Part shown: positions 48,285-55,536 of the stretch, piece after piece | Position numbering within the stretch: the stretch's first letter is position 1 | Layout of the letters: every line of letters begins with the position of its first letter | Source: CAWCLK01 sp963796225 | GTDB lineage: Bacteria > Actinomycetota > Nitriliruptoria > Nitriliruptorales > Nitriliruptoraceae | NCBI GenBank assembly: GCA_963796225.1 | Contig: CAWCLK010000008.1 | Span: 248,001 to 312,000, forward strand | Length of the DNA: 64,000 nt | Direction of reading: 5' to 3' | The notes under the pieces: generated by a model | The model's input: the letters and a program-made list of their open reading frames with translations, nothing else | Told to the model about the DNA's origin: nothing | The model's database searches: none | Translations under genes and position numbers: made by a program

Positions 48285-49224
48285 CTCCCGTACCCCCGAG
48301 CAGGACAACCAGTTCGCCCGGCAGCAGGCCCGGGAGGACCGCGCGACCCGACTGGCCGCGCTGGCCTTCGGCATCGCCATCCTCGCGTCCCTCGGCCTGC
48401 TCGCCGTCTACATCGGCGGCGGGGACACGCAGTGGGAGGGCGTCCTGCTGTTCGTGACCTTCGCGGCGGTCGGCACGGGCCTCGGCATCTGGATCCGCAC
48501 CGTCGCCGGACCCGAGACGATCGTCGAGGAGCGCTACCCGATGCGCTCGGGCGACCAGGATCGGCAGGCCTTCGAGGCCGAGTTCGCCGCCTCGCTGGGC
48601 GAGGCCGCCAGCGGCGGTCGACGCCGCTTCCTGCTGCGGCTGCTCGGTGGCGTCGGCGCCTCGCTGGGCCTCGCCCTGACCGCGCCCCTGCTCTCGTTCG
48701 GCCCAGTGTTCTCCCACGACGCCCGCAACGAGCTGTTCGTCACCGCCTGGCGCCGCGGGATCCGGCTGGCCACCGTCGACGGCGAGGAGCTGAAGGCCGA
48801 GGACATCGTCGTCGACCAGCTCGTCACGGTGTTCCCGTCCGGCTCGGACAACCCTGCCGACTCCCAGGCCGTCCTGATCGGGACGCGCCCGGGCCTGCTC
48901 GACCGCTCCGCGCTGCACGCACCGGAGGGAACCGTCGACGGCCTGGTCTGCTACTCCAAGATCTGCACCCACGCCGGGTGTCCCGTCGGGCTGTACCGCG
49001 CGGCCGTCGGCGAGCTGCTCTGCCCCTGCCACCAGTCCACCTTCGACGTCAACGAGGGGGCCAAGGTGCTGTCGGGCCCCACCGGTCGGCCGCTGCCCCA
49101 GCTGCCGATCGGTGTGGACGACGAGGGCTACCTGATCGCGCTCGGCGAGTTCACCGAACCCGTGGGCCCGACCTTCTGGAACTACACGCAGGAGCCCCCG
49201 GCAGCGCAGGAGGGTGAGGCATGA
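48277..49224 (+). CDS. qcrA: QcrA, Rieske iron-sulfur subunit of the cytochrome bc1 complex
   Basis: 315 residues, ATG 48277. Two N-terminal membrane helices (LAALAFGIAILASLGLLAVYI, VLLFVTFAAVGTGLGIWI) are followed by a third Tat-like helix starting RRRFLLRLLGG. The Rieske cluster ligands are CTHAGC and CPCHQS (ICTHAGCPVG ... LLCPCHQSTFD). This three-helix form is typical of actinobacterial QcrA. It overlaps qcrB by 4 bp. Confidence 0.95.
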   Translation: MSDSRTPEQDNQFARQQAREDRATRLAALAFGIAILASLGLLAVYIGGGDTQWEGVLLFVTFAAVGTGLGIWIRTVAGPETIVEERYPMRSGDQDRQAFEAEFAASLGEAASGGRRRFLLRLLGGVGASLGLALTAPLLSFGPVFSHDARNELFVTAWRRGIRLATVDGEELKAEDIVVDQLVTVFPSGSDNPADSQAVLIGTRPGLLDRSALHAPEGTVDGLVCYSKICTHAGCPVGLYRAAVGELLCPCHQSTFDVNEGAKVLSGPTGRPLPQLPIGVDDEGYLIALGEFTEPVGPTFWNYTQEPPAAQEGEA

Positions 49225-50603
49225 GCGCCGACACCGACGGCCGCACCCGCCAGTCCCCCGTCGACGACCTCGCCCGGTGGATGGACGACCGCCTGCGGCT
49301 GGCGCAGGGCTCCCGCACCTACCTGCGCAAGGCGTTCCCGGCCCACTGGTCCTACCTGGTGGGCGAGGTGGCGCTGTTCTCGCTGGTCGTGCTGCTGTTC
49401 ACCGGCACCTTCCTGGCCTTCTTCTACACGCCCGACACCACCCCGGTGGTCTACAACGGGCCGTACGCCCCGTTGTCCGGCGCCGAGATCTCAGCGGCCT
49501 ACGACTCGGTCCTGCGCCTGTCCTTCGAGGTGCGCGCCGGGCTGCTGATGCGCCAGATCCACCACTGGGCGGCGCTGGTGTTCGTGGCCGCGATCGTGGT
49601 CCACATGCTCCGCGTGTTCTTCACCGGGGCGTTCCGTCGCCCGCGCGAGCTCAACTGGGTGATCGGCGTCGCCCTGATGCTGTTGGCATTCGGGGCCGGG
49701 TTCACCGGGTACTCGCTGCCCGACGACCTGCTGTCCGGCACCGGCCTGCGCATCGGCTACTCCGCCCTGCTGTCGATCCCCTTCGTCGGTCCGCTGGCCG
49801 GGTTCCTCGGCCTCGGGGGCGAGTTCCCCGGCGTGGGGATCCTCGGACGACTCCACATCCTCCACGTCATGCTGATCCCCGCCGGCCTGCTCGGGCTCGT
49901 CGGGGCGCACCTGGCCATCCTCGTGCGGCAGAAGCACACGCACAAGCCGAGCCCCCGTGCGACCGAGCACAACGTGGTCGGGGAGCCGCTGTTCCCGAAC
50001 CAGACCCTGACGTCGCTGTCGCTGTTCGCCTTCGTCATCGCCGTGCTGGCGCTCATCGGCGGGATCTTCGAGATCAACCCCGTCTGGCTGTACGGGCCCT
50101 ACGAGCCCTTCCAGGTGTTCGCGCCGTCCCAGCCCGACTGGTACATGGGCTGGCTCGAGGGGCTGCTGCGCCTGTGGCCGGCGTGGGAGTTCACGATCTT
50201 CGGGGTCACCATCCCGGCGGTGTTCCTGCCGTCGGTGGTCGTCCCGGGAGCGATCTTCACGATCGTGTTCGCGTGGCCGTGGATCGACGCGCGCTTCATC
50301 ACGAAGGACCGCGAGGAGCACCACATCGCCCAGCGCCCGCGCGACGTGCCGATGCGCACCGCGATCGGCGTCGGCGGCCTGACCCTGCTGCTGGCGATCT
50401 TCGTCGCCGGTTCCAACGACGTCCTCGCCTCCAGCACCGCGACCGGCCTGCAGCAGATCACCTGGATCCTGCGCGTGGCCGTGTTCGTGCTGCCCGTAGT
50501 CGCTGGCCTGGCCGCCCACCGCATCGCCACCAGCCTGCAGGCACGCGAGGTCGAGACCTCCGAACCGGCGGCTCCGTCCAGCGGCGGGACCGAGCCCGCA
50601 TGA
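49221..50603 (+). CDS. qcrB: QcrB, cytochrome b subunit of the cytochrome bc1 complex
   Basis: 460 residues, ATG 49221. Eight helices with four haem-ligand histidines (IHHWAALVFVAAIVVHM, LHILHVMLIPAGLLGLVGAH) and the Qo-site motif in the PDWY form (QPDWYMGWLEG) rather than PEWY. The length is shorter than in mycobacteria. It is translationally coupled at both ends (ATGA overlaps). It transfers electrons from menaquinol to QcrA/QcrC with proton release. Confidence 0.95.
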   Translation: MSADTDGRTRQSPVDDLARWMDDRLRLAQGSRTYLRKAFPAHWSYLVGEVALFSLVVLLFTGTFLAFFYTPDTTPVVYNGPYAPLSGAEISAAYDSVLRLSFEVRAGLLMRQIHHWAALVFVAAIVVHMLRVFFTGAFRRPRELNWVIGVALMLLAFGAGFTGYSLPDDLLSGTGLRIGYSALLSIPFVGPLAGFLGLGGEFPGVGILGRLHILHVMLIPAGLLGLVGAHLAILVRQKHTHKPSPRATEHNVVGEPLFPNQTLTSLSLFAFVIAVLALIGGIFEINPVWLYGPYEPFQVFAPSQPDWYMGWLEGLLRLWPAWEFTIFGVTIPAVFLPSVVVPGAIFTIVFAWPWIDARFITKDREEHHIAQRPRDVPMRTAIGVGGLTLLLAIFVAGSNDVLASSTATGLQQITWILRVAVFVLPVVAGLAAHRIATSLQAREVETSEPAAPSSGGTEPA

Positions 50604-51010
50604 GCACGGCGCGGCTCCACGGGCTGCTCGGGCTCGGCATCGTCCTGGCGTTCCTGACGCTGACGGTGTGGGGCCTCGTGCTGCGCCTGATGCGCCGCGA
50701 CGAGGCGCCCGTCGCCTATCGCGCCGTCCAGCACTGGACCGAGAACCTGCTCGCCGTGCAGGTCGTCGTCGGCGTGGTGTTCCTGCTCATCGGACGGCGG
50801 GTCGTCGGTGACGACCTGGTGTTCCTGCACTACCTGTACGGGTCGCTGTTCCCGCTCATCGCCGTGGTGGGCGGGCGCATCGCCGGACTGCGCCGCGAGG
50901 AGCACGAGTACGTGGGCTGGGCCTGGGGCGCGTTCTTCGCCTTCGGCCTGACCACGCGCGCCCTGATGACGGGCTGCGGTGGCGTGATCGCGCTGTCCTG
51001 CTTCGGCTGA
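50600..51010 (+). CDS. Small four-helix membrane protein in the qcr operon, unknown
   Basis: 136 residues, ATG 50600 in an ATGA overlap with qcrB, so it is coupled to the bc1 genes. Four hydrophobic helices (GLLGLGIVLAFLTLTVWGLVL, LLAVQVVVGVVFLLIGRRV, LYGSLFPLIAVVGGRIAGL, WAWGAFFAFGLTTRALMTG). Histidines occur in helices or near them (LHGLLG, QHWTEN, LHYLYG), which might be haem or quinone ligands. I do not recognise a family. Its place suggests an accessory or assembly subunit of the bc1 complex. Confidence 0.8.
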   Translation: MSTARLHGLLGLGIVLAFLTLTVWGLVLRLMRRDEAPVAYRAVQHWTENLLAVQVVVGVVFLLIGRRVVGDDLVFLHYLYGSLFPLIAVVGGRIAGLRREEHEYVGWAWGAFFAFGLTTRALMTGCGGVIALSCFG

Positions 51011-51032
51011 CCGGCCGCGCGCAGGAGGTTCG

Positions 51033-51416
51033 TCAGTCCTCGATGCCGAGGGCGGACTTGGCCGAATCGACGTCGTCGCAGACCACGACCAGGCGGTTGT
51101 CGTTGGCGAAGTAGGCCTGCTCGATGTTGACGCCGGCCGCCTCGACCTTGTGGCACGCCTCGGCCAGGGTCCCGGGGCGGTTCTCCAGCTGCGCCACGGC
51201 GACGCGACGGGCGGCCTTGACGTCGAACCCGGCGTCGGCGAGGACGCCGATGGCCTCCTCGTCCTTGTCGACCAGCAGGTGCACCACGCCCTTGCCGCCG
51301 CCGGTGAACGCGCTGCAGGCCTCGATGTTGATGCCCGCCTCGCCGAGGGTCTCGGCGAGCCTCGCGAGCACACCGGGCTCGTCCTGCGGGATGATCACCA
51401 GGTCCTTGCGCGTCAT
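51033..51416 (-). CDS. Two-ACT-domain regulatory protein
   Basis: 127 residues, ATG 51416 with AAGGAG upstream. Two ACT-like modules: DLVIIPQDEPGVLARLAETLGEAGINIEA and VAVAQLENRPGTLAEACHKVEAAGVNIEQ. ACT domains bind amino acids or other small ligands and often regulate their biosynthetic enzymes. There is no fused catalytic domain. A TAGCCT -10 lies about 27 nt upstream. It converges on the qcr operon. Confidence 0.9.
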   Translation of the reverse strand: MTRKDLVIIPQDEPGVLARLAETLGEAGINIEACSAFTGGGKGVVHLLVDKDEEAIGVLADAGFDVKAARRVAVAQLENRPGTLAEACHKVEAAGVNIEQAYFANDNRLVVVCDDVDSAKSALGIED

Positions 51417-51442
51417 GCACCGGCTCCTTGTCGCCTGGCCGC

Positions 51443-51448
51443 AGGCTA
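51443..51448 (-). promoter_or_regulatory. -10 element (TAGCCT) for the ACT protein gene
   Basis: The minus-strand TAGCCT lies about 27 nt before the ATG at 51416; the short leader carries AAGGAG. Confidence 0.5.
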
Positions 51449-51554
51449 GACGCGAGACCGGGTCCGGCGCGGGTCAGGGCGCGGTGCGCGGACGACCACC
51501 GACCCCGGTTCGTCTGCCCCGACGGCGCTGGTACGCTGCGCCCCCGCTCGCCCT

Positions 51555-52314
51555 TCACCCGGCGGGCGCACCCTTTCCGGGGTAGCTCAGTTGGCAGAGC
51601 GCTTGACTGTTAATCAAGATGTCGCCGGTTCGAGCCCGGCCCCCGGAGCCAGGCTCACACTGGTCCGCGTCCAGCAGGCCGCGGACCAGGCCCATCACCT
51701 CGCGGTGCGTGCGTGCGGACCCGTAGATCACCGTTGCACAGCCCATCGTGTGCTTGCTGTGCCGGCGTGTACTGTCCGCAGCCGCACGATAGGGCCGTGT
51801 GAACTGCCCCCGTGGTATGCCGGTCACATCCGACCAGAACGCCGTCGCGTCGGCGAGGTTCAGTCCTTGGTGCAGGTAGAGCCGAACGCGTAGCCGGCTC
51901 TCGTCCACGTCGAAGAACGATCGCAGCCAACGACAGAACAGCGTGACCATCCTCGGGTTCGTGTTCGCGAAACCTACGGCGCCGTCCGTCTTGCTGCCCT
52001 CCCCGGCGTACAGCGCCGCCCCGGCGACGAGCAGGTCACGGTCCGACAGCGTGCCTATCTGCTCACGGCCCCACGCGTCGCAGGCCGCGATCTCGGCGAG
52101 TTTGCGACTGCCGCAGCGGGTGGTCGCTGCCGCGGGGCCGTCGCCCGGTCGCGGCGCTGCGGCGCGCATCGGGGTCGAAGGCCACGCCCCGCACCCAGAT
52201 CGACACGGAGCTCTTCGCGACACCGAGCTCGTCGGCGATCTCCTGCAACGTCCACGCCTGCGCCCGCAGGCGCCGCGCCTCGTGCTGTTCCTCGACCTTC
52301 CCGCGGTACCCCAC
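51555..52314 (-). CDS. HTH plus LAGLIDADG-like domain protein, overlapping tRNA-Asn (one frameshift)
   Basis: Starts at GTG 52314 with an HTH: LRAQAWTLQEIADELGVAKSSVSIWVRG. Near 52107 the frame must change by one base before SRKLAEIAACDAWGREQIG. The second domain has DRDLLVAGAALYAGEGSK, FANTNPRMVTLFCRWL, LRVRLYLH and FWSDVTGIPRGQF, a pattern of a widespread family I believe has a LAGLIDADG-like fold (GAALYAGEG at the motif position). The nuclease role is inference. The last ~30 codons run antisense through the tRNA-Asn gene at 51576-51651, so the gene shares its 3' end with the tRNA. A similar but diverged protein is encoded at 55537. Confidence 0.6.
51576..51651 (+). tRNA. tRNA-Asn (GTT)
   Basis: 76 nt including encoded CCA. 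Acceptor TCCGGGG pairs with CCCCGGA, discriminator G. D arm AGCTCAGTTGGCAGAGC, anticodon stem TTGA / TCAA with loop CTGTTAA reading GTT, T arm GCCGGTTCGAGCCCGGC. The gene's 3' half is antisense to the end of the HTH/LAGLIDADG-like gene. Confidence 0.95.
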
Positions 52315-52398
52315 GGTGCATCCGTTCCGCCGCCCCGGCGGTGAGCCCTCGCCGGCCGGCGACGGGCGAGACCGACCCTACGTGGAGGGTGCGACAGC

Positions 52399-53364
52399 TC
52401 AGTCGCGTGTGAGGACGAGCTTGCCGAAGACCTCGCCGGCGTCCATGCGCGCGAAGGCGTCGGGGGCGTCGGTCATCGCGTAGGTGTCGTCGATCAGCGG
52501 CGTCAGGCCCGTGGCCTCCATGAGGCGGACGAGCCGGGCGAGCTCGTCGCGGGTACCCATCGTCGACCCGACCACGGACAGCTGCTTGTAGAAGACCCGG
52601 TTGAGCTCGGCCGGTGGGTTCGGACCGGACGTCGCCCCGGACACGACGATCACGCCGCCGGACTCGAGGGAACGCAGGGAGTGGCCCCAGGTGGCCTCGC
52701 CGACCGTCTCCATCACCGCGTCGACGCGACTGGGCAGCCGCTCGCCGGACATCACGGTCACATGGGCGCCGAGGTCCGACGCGCGAGCCAGCTTGTCCTC
52801 GTCTCGCGAGGTCACGGTGACGTGCAGACCGGCGGCCCGGGCCAGCAGCAGCATCGCCGTGGCCACGCCACCGCCCGCACCCTGGATGCAGACGCGGTCA
52901 CCGGGGCGCAGGCCGCCACGGGTGAACAGCATGCGGTAGGCCGTCAGGTACGCCGTGGGCAGACAGGCCGCCTCGACGAACGACATCGACGACGGCTTGG
53001 GCACGAGGTTGCGCGCGGGCACCGCGACCTTGTCCGCGAAGGTGCCGTCCTCGCGCTCGGACAGGATGCGGAAGTCGGGCGCGAGCGTCTCGTCACCGGT
53101 CCCGGGGGTGGACAGCACGGCGTGGACCACGACCTCGCGACCGTCCGACGCGATGCCGGCGGCGTCGCACCCGAGGACGATCGGGAGCTGGTCCTCGGAC
53201 ATGCCCACGCCCCGCAGCGACCACAGGTCGTGGTGGTTGAGCGAGGCGGCACGCACCTCGACGACCTCCCAGCCGTCCGGCGGGGTCGGGTCGGGGCGCT
53301 CCCCCAACGTCAGCCCGCTGAGGGGGTCGTCGCGGTCGATGGCAGTGGCGGTCACGGCAAACAT
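52399..53364 (-). CDS. Zinc-less MDR-type NAD(P)-dependent oxidoreductase (quinone-reductase-like)
   Basis: 321 residues, ATG 53364. N-terminal GroES-like half (LNHHDLWSLRGVG, VLGCDAAGIASDG) and a Rossmann half with the nucleotide loop IQGAGGGVATAMLLLA. The zinc cysteines of alcohol dehydrogenases are not in their usual places, which fits the quinone oxidoreductase branch. It begins 7 nt after TAGGCT with no ribosome site. No operon partner; substrate unknown. Confidence 0.88.
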   Translation of the reverse strand: MFAVTATAIDRDDPLSGLTLGERPDPTPPDGWEVVEVRAASLNHHDLWSLRGVGMSEDQLPIVLGCDAAGIASDGREVVVHAVLSTPGTGDETLAPDFRILSEREDGTFADKVAVPARNLVPKPSSMSFVEAACLPTAYLTAYRMLFTRGGLRPGDRVCIQGAGGGVATAMLLLARAAGLHVTVTSRDEDKLARASDLGAHVTVMSGERLPSRVDAVMETVGEATWGHSLRSLESGGVIVVSGATSGPNPPAELNRVFYKQLSVVGSTMGTRDELARLVRLMEATGLTPLIDDTYAMTDAPDAFARMDAGEVFGKLVLTRD

Positions 53365-53371
53365 GACACCG

Positions 53372-53377
53372 AGCCTA
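53372..53377 (-). promoter_or_regulatory. -10 element (TAGGCT), leaderless start of the quinone-reductase-like gene
   Basis: The minus-strand TAGGCT ends 7 nt before the ATG at 53364. Confidence 0.6.
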
Positions 53378-53403
53378 CTGACCGCCGCCTCGGCGCCACG
53401 ACC

Positions 53404-53949
53404 TCAGGGCTGGCAGTCGGTGACCTGTGGCCCGATGCCCGCGTGTGCGGTGACGAAGGCGCGCAGGAGCGGGGCGTCGACCTCGTCGAGGCGCAGGCGG
53501 CGCCCCCACGCCGTGGCCACCACGCGGGAATCGAGGTCGCCGTTCGGGGCCACCAGGACCTCGGTGGGGCGCTCCGCGAGGGCCGTGGTCAGGGCATCGG
53601 CGTCCTCGGGATCGCGGTACTGGACCACCACCACACCGGCAGCCAGGGAGTCCACCTGCTGGTCGGTCGGCACGGGGTCGGCCACCACGCCGCAGGTCGG
53701 ACCCTCCTCCGCCTGGCCGCTGCTGGGGGCCGGGCCGGTGGTCACCTCGCCCTCGGGCTCGGTCAGCACCTGGTCGCCGAGCAGCATCGCCGCGGCACGC
53801 TGGGGGTCGGTCCGCGAGAACACCACGCCCGCCACGAGCCCGACGACCACGACTCCGAGCGCCCCCCACAGGACCGGGCGCGCACTGGACGCCAGACGCC
53901 GGGACGTGCTGCGTCCGGCGTCTCGTCCGGAGGTGTCACGAGCGGCCAC
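53404..53949 (-). CDS. DUF3105 membrane-anchored protein
   Basis: 181 residues, GTG 53949, overlapping the glycosyltransferase end by 14 bp. One N-terminal helix (VLWGALGVVVVGLVAGVVF) is followed by an outside domain with LAAGVVVVQYRDPEDADAL, VLVAPNGDLDSRVVATAWGRRLRLDEVD and LLRAFVTAHAGIGP, which is the C-terminal DUF3105 signature. DUF3105 proteins are surface proteins of unknown function. It is the third gene of the Rieske/GT operon. The Cys in PTCGV and the last-but-one Cys may form a disulfide. Confidence 0.8.
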   Translation of the reverse strand: MAARDTSGRDAGRSTSRRLASSARPVLWGALGVVVVGLVAGVVFSRTDPQRAAAMLLGDQVLTEPEGEVTTGPAPSSGQAEEGPTCGVVADPVPTDQQVDSLAAGVVVVQYRDPEDADALTTALAERPTEVLVAPNGDLDSRVVATAWGRRLRLDEVDAPLLRAFVTAHAGIGPQVTDCQP

Positions 53950-55162
53950 GGCGCGAACCGTACTGCCCCGCAGGATCCTGCCGACGCGGACCGGCGGCGA
54001 CGGGGCGTCGGCCGGCGACCACCGCCTCGACCAGCGCCGCAGCGCGGGGCGGACCGAGCTCGGCCGCCTCGGCGGCGAGGTGGGAGGCCGCCGTTCGGTA
54101 CCGGTCGTCGGCCAGCACCGCCAGCACGGAGGCGCGCAGCCATCCCTGCGTCCGCTGCCAGCGCCGCACCCGGCGCCCCGCCCCGGCGTGCACCACCCGT
54201 GCCGCCGACTCGGCCTGGTCGCCGTGGACCGGGACGGCGACCACGGGCACGCCCCGCGAGAACGCCTTGCCCAGCGTGCCCGCCCCGCCGGGGGTGATCG
54301 CCACGGCGGCCTCGTCCAGGAGCGGTCCGTGGGGCCCCCAGCCGACCACACAACGCGTCGGCCAGGGGGTGAGGTCGCCCTTGCTGACCACGGCGATCCG
54401 CACTCCCGTGTGCTCCAGCGCCCGCAGCGCGAACCCGCCGAGCTGCCACGGCACCGTGGAGGCGGAGGAGTCGGCAACGACGACCAGCGGCTCGGTCCCC
54501 ATCGGCGGCGTCAGGGGTTCCCACGGCGGTTCCCAGCCGAGCGACCCCACGAGGTGGGTGTCGGCCGGCCACCGCGAGCGCGGGTACTCGAGGGAGGGCA
54601 GGCTGGCGACGAGGCGCAGCACGGGGCGCCCCGCCCCGGTCAGCCCCAGCCGGCGACGCACCCGGTCGCGATGGATCGCCCCGCCGGACAGGGACAGCAT
54701 CTGCAGGTCGCGCAGCCGCCGGTCGTCGAAGCGGCGCAGCGGGCCGCCGCCGGGGCGACGACCGAGGCCGACCGGCGGGAGCGCCATGTCGGGGTCGGGA
54801 AGGTGGTGCGGGATCACCTCGATCCAGGGCAGGTCGAGGAGCTCGGCCGCCATCGCCCCGGACTGGGTCAGCGTGTCCACGACCACCACGTCCGGGTGCA
54901 GCGGCCGCAGCACGTCGGCAGTGGCCGGGGCGAGCCGACCACCGAGCTCCCAGAGCCGGTAGCCGAGATCGGCGTGGCGGTCGTCAGGCCATTCCAGCGG
55001 CAGCCGCCGGAAGCTGTGGCCACCGCCGAGGACGTCGTCGCGCCGATCCTCGCCCGTGACCACGACGGGCTCGTGGCCTCGCGTCCTCAGGGCGTCGGCG
55101 ATCGCGAGCAGCGGGAACAGGTGCCCGGGGTCGGGCCCGGCCACCAGCGCGACGCGACTCAT
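53936..55162 (-). CDS. GT1/MGT-like UDP-glycosyltransferase
   Basis: 408 residues, ATG 55162 in an ATGA overlap with the Rieske gene. N-terminal VALVAGPDPGHLFPLLAIADALRTRGHE is the acceptor half with the catalytic-His region GPDPGHLFP; the donor half has WGPHGPLLDEAAVAITPGGAGTLGKAFSRGVPVVAVPVHGDQAESAARVV, matching the GGAGT..GVP.V..P..GDQ pattern of MGT/YjiC enzymes. These move a sugar to small lipids, sterols or polyketides. The C-terminal ~80 residues are alanine-rich and positively charged. Substrate unknown. Confidence 0.87.
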   Translation of the reverse strand: MSRVALVAGPDPGHLFPLLAIADALRTRGHEPVVVTGEDRRDDVLGGGHSFRRLPLEWPDDRHADLGYRLWELGGRLAPATADVLRPLHPDVVVVDTLTQSGAMAAELLDLPWIEVIPHHLPDPDMALPPVGLGRRPGGGPLRRFDDRRLRDLQMLSLSGGAIHRDRVRRRLGLTGAGRPVLRLVASLPSLEYPRSRWPADTHLVGSLGWEPPWEPLTPPMGTEPLVVVADSSASTVPWQLGGFALRALEHTGVRIAVVSKGDLTPWPTRCVVGWGPHGPLLDEAAVAITPGGAGTLGKAFSRGVPVVAVPVHGDQAESAARVVHAGAGRRVRRWQRTQGWLRASVLAVLADDRYRTAASHLAAEAAELGPPRAAALVEAVVAGRRPVAAGPRRQDPAGQYGSRRGRS

Positions 55163-55494
55163 GCTGGCCCGGGCAGTCCCACGTGGACCACCCCGTCGCG
55201 CACCTCGACCGGGAACACCGGCAGGTCCGGCGCGCCGTCCAGGCCCGGGTGCACGTTCTGCCCCGTGTCCGGGTCGTAGGAATAGAAGTGTCGCGGGCAC
55301 AGGACGTGCCCGTCCTCGACCTCGGCCCGGTCCATCGGGCTGTCGAGGTGCGGGCACGTCGGGCCGATCGCGAGGATCTCGCCCTCCGGACCGCGAACCA
55401 GGCGCACGGGCACGCCGGCCACGTCGTGGCACGGCCACGGCGGGGCGCCCACCTCCTCGGCAGGCACGACGGCAACCCAGGTCGTCTCGGTCAT
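55159..55494 (-). CDS. Small Rieske [2Fe-2S] protein
   Basis: 111 residues, ATG 55494. Cluster motifs CPHLDSPM (C-x-H) and CPRHFYSYD (C-x-x-H) are complete. This is the ferredoxin type seen as NirD- or dioxygenase-ferredoxin-like proteins, with no membrane helix. It starts 7 nt after TAGGCT and is the first gene of a three-gene operon with the GT1-type glycosyltransferase and DUF3105 protein. A redox role for the operon is implied but its partner oxygenase is not in the window. Confidence 0.9.
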   Translation of the reverse strand: MTETTWVAVVPAEEVGAPPWPCHDVAGVPVRLVRGPEGEILAIGPTCPHLDSPMDRAEVEDGHVLCPRHFYSYDPDTGQNVHPGLDGAPDLPVFPVEVRDGVVHVGLPGPA

Positions 55495-55501
55495 GGCCCG
55501 G

Positions 55502-55507
55502 AGCCTA
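55502..55507 (-). promoter_or_regulatory. -10 element (TAGGCT), leaderless start of the Rieske operon
   Basis: The minus-strand TAGGCT ends 7 nt before the ATG at 55494. It lies beyond the stop of the upstream HTH gene (55537). Confidence 0.6.
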
Positions 55508-55536
55508 CGGGCGACACCTGCAAGGATCCGAAGCCG

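Noticed and set aside
51555..52314. Integrase or integrative element at tRNA-Asn
   Set aside because: The protein has no tyrosine or serine recombinase motifs and no flanking tRNA-derived repeat is seen nearby.
53936..55162. Macrolide or polyketide biosynthetic cluster
   Set aside because: The MGT-like transferase is alone; no polyketide synthase, peptide synthetase or tailoring set is in the window.
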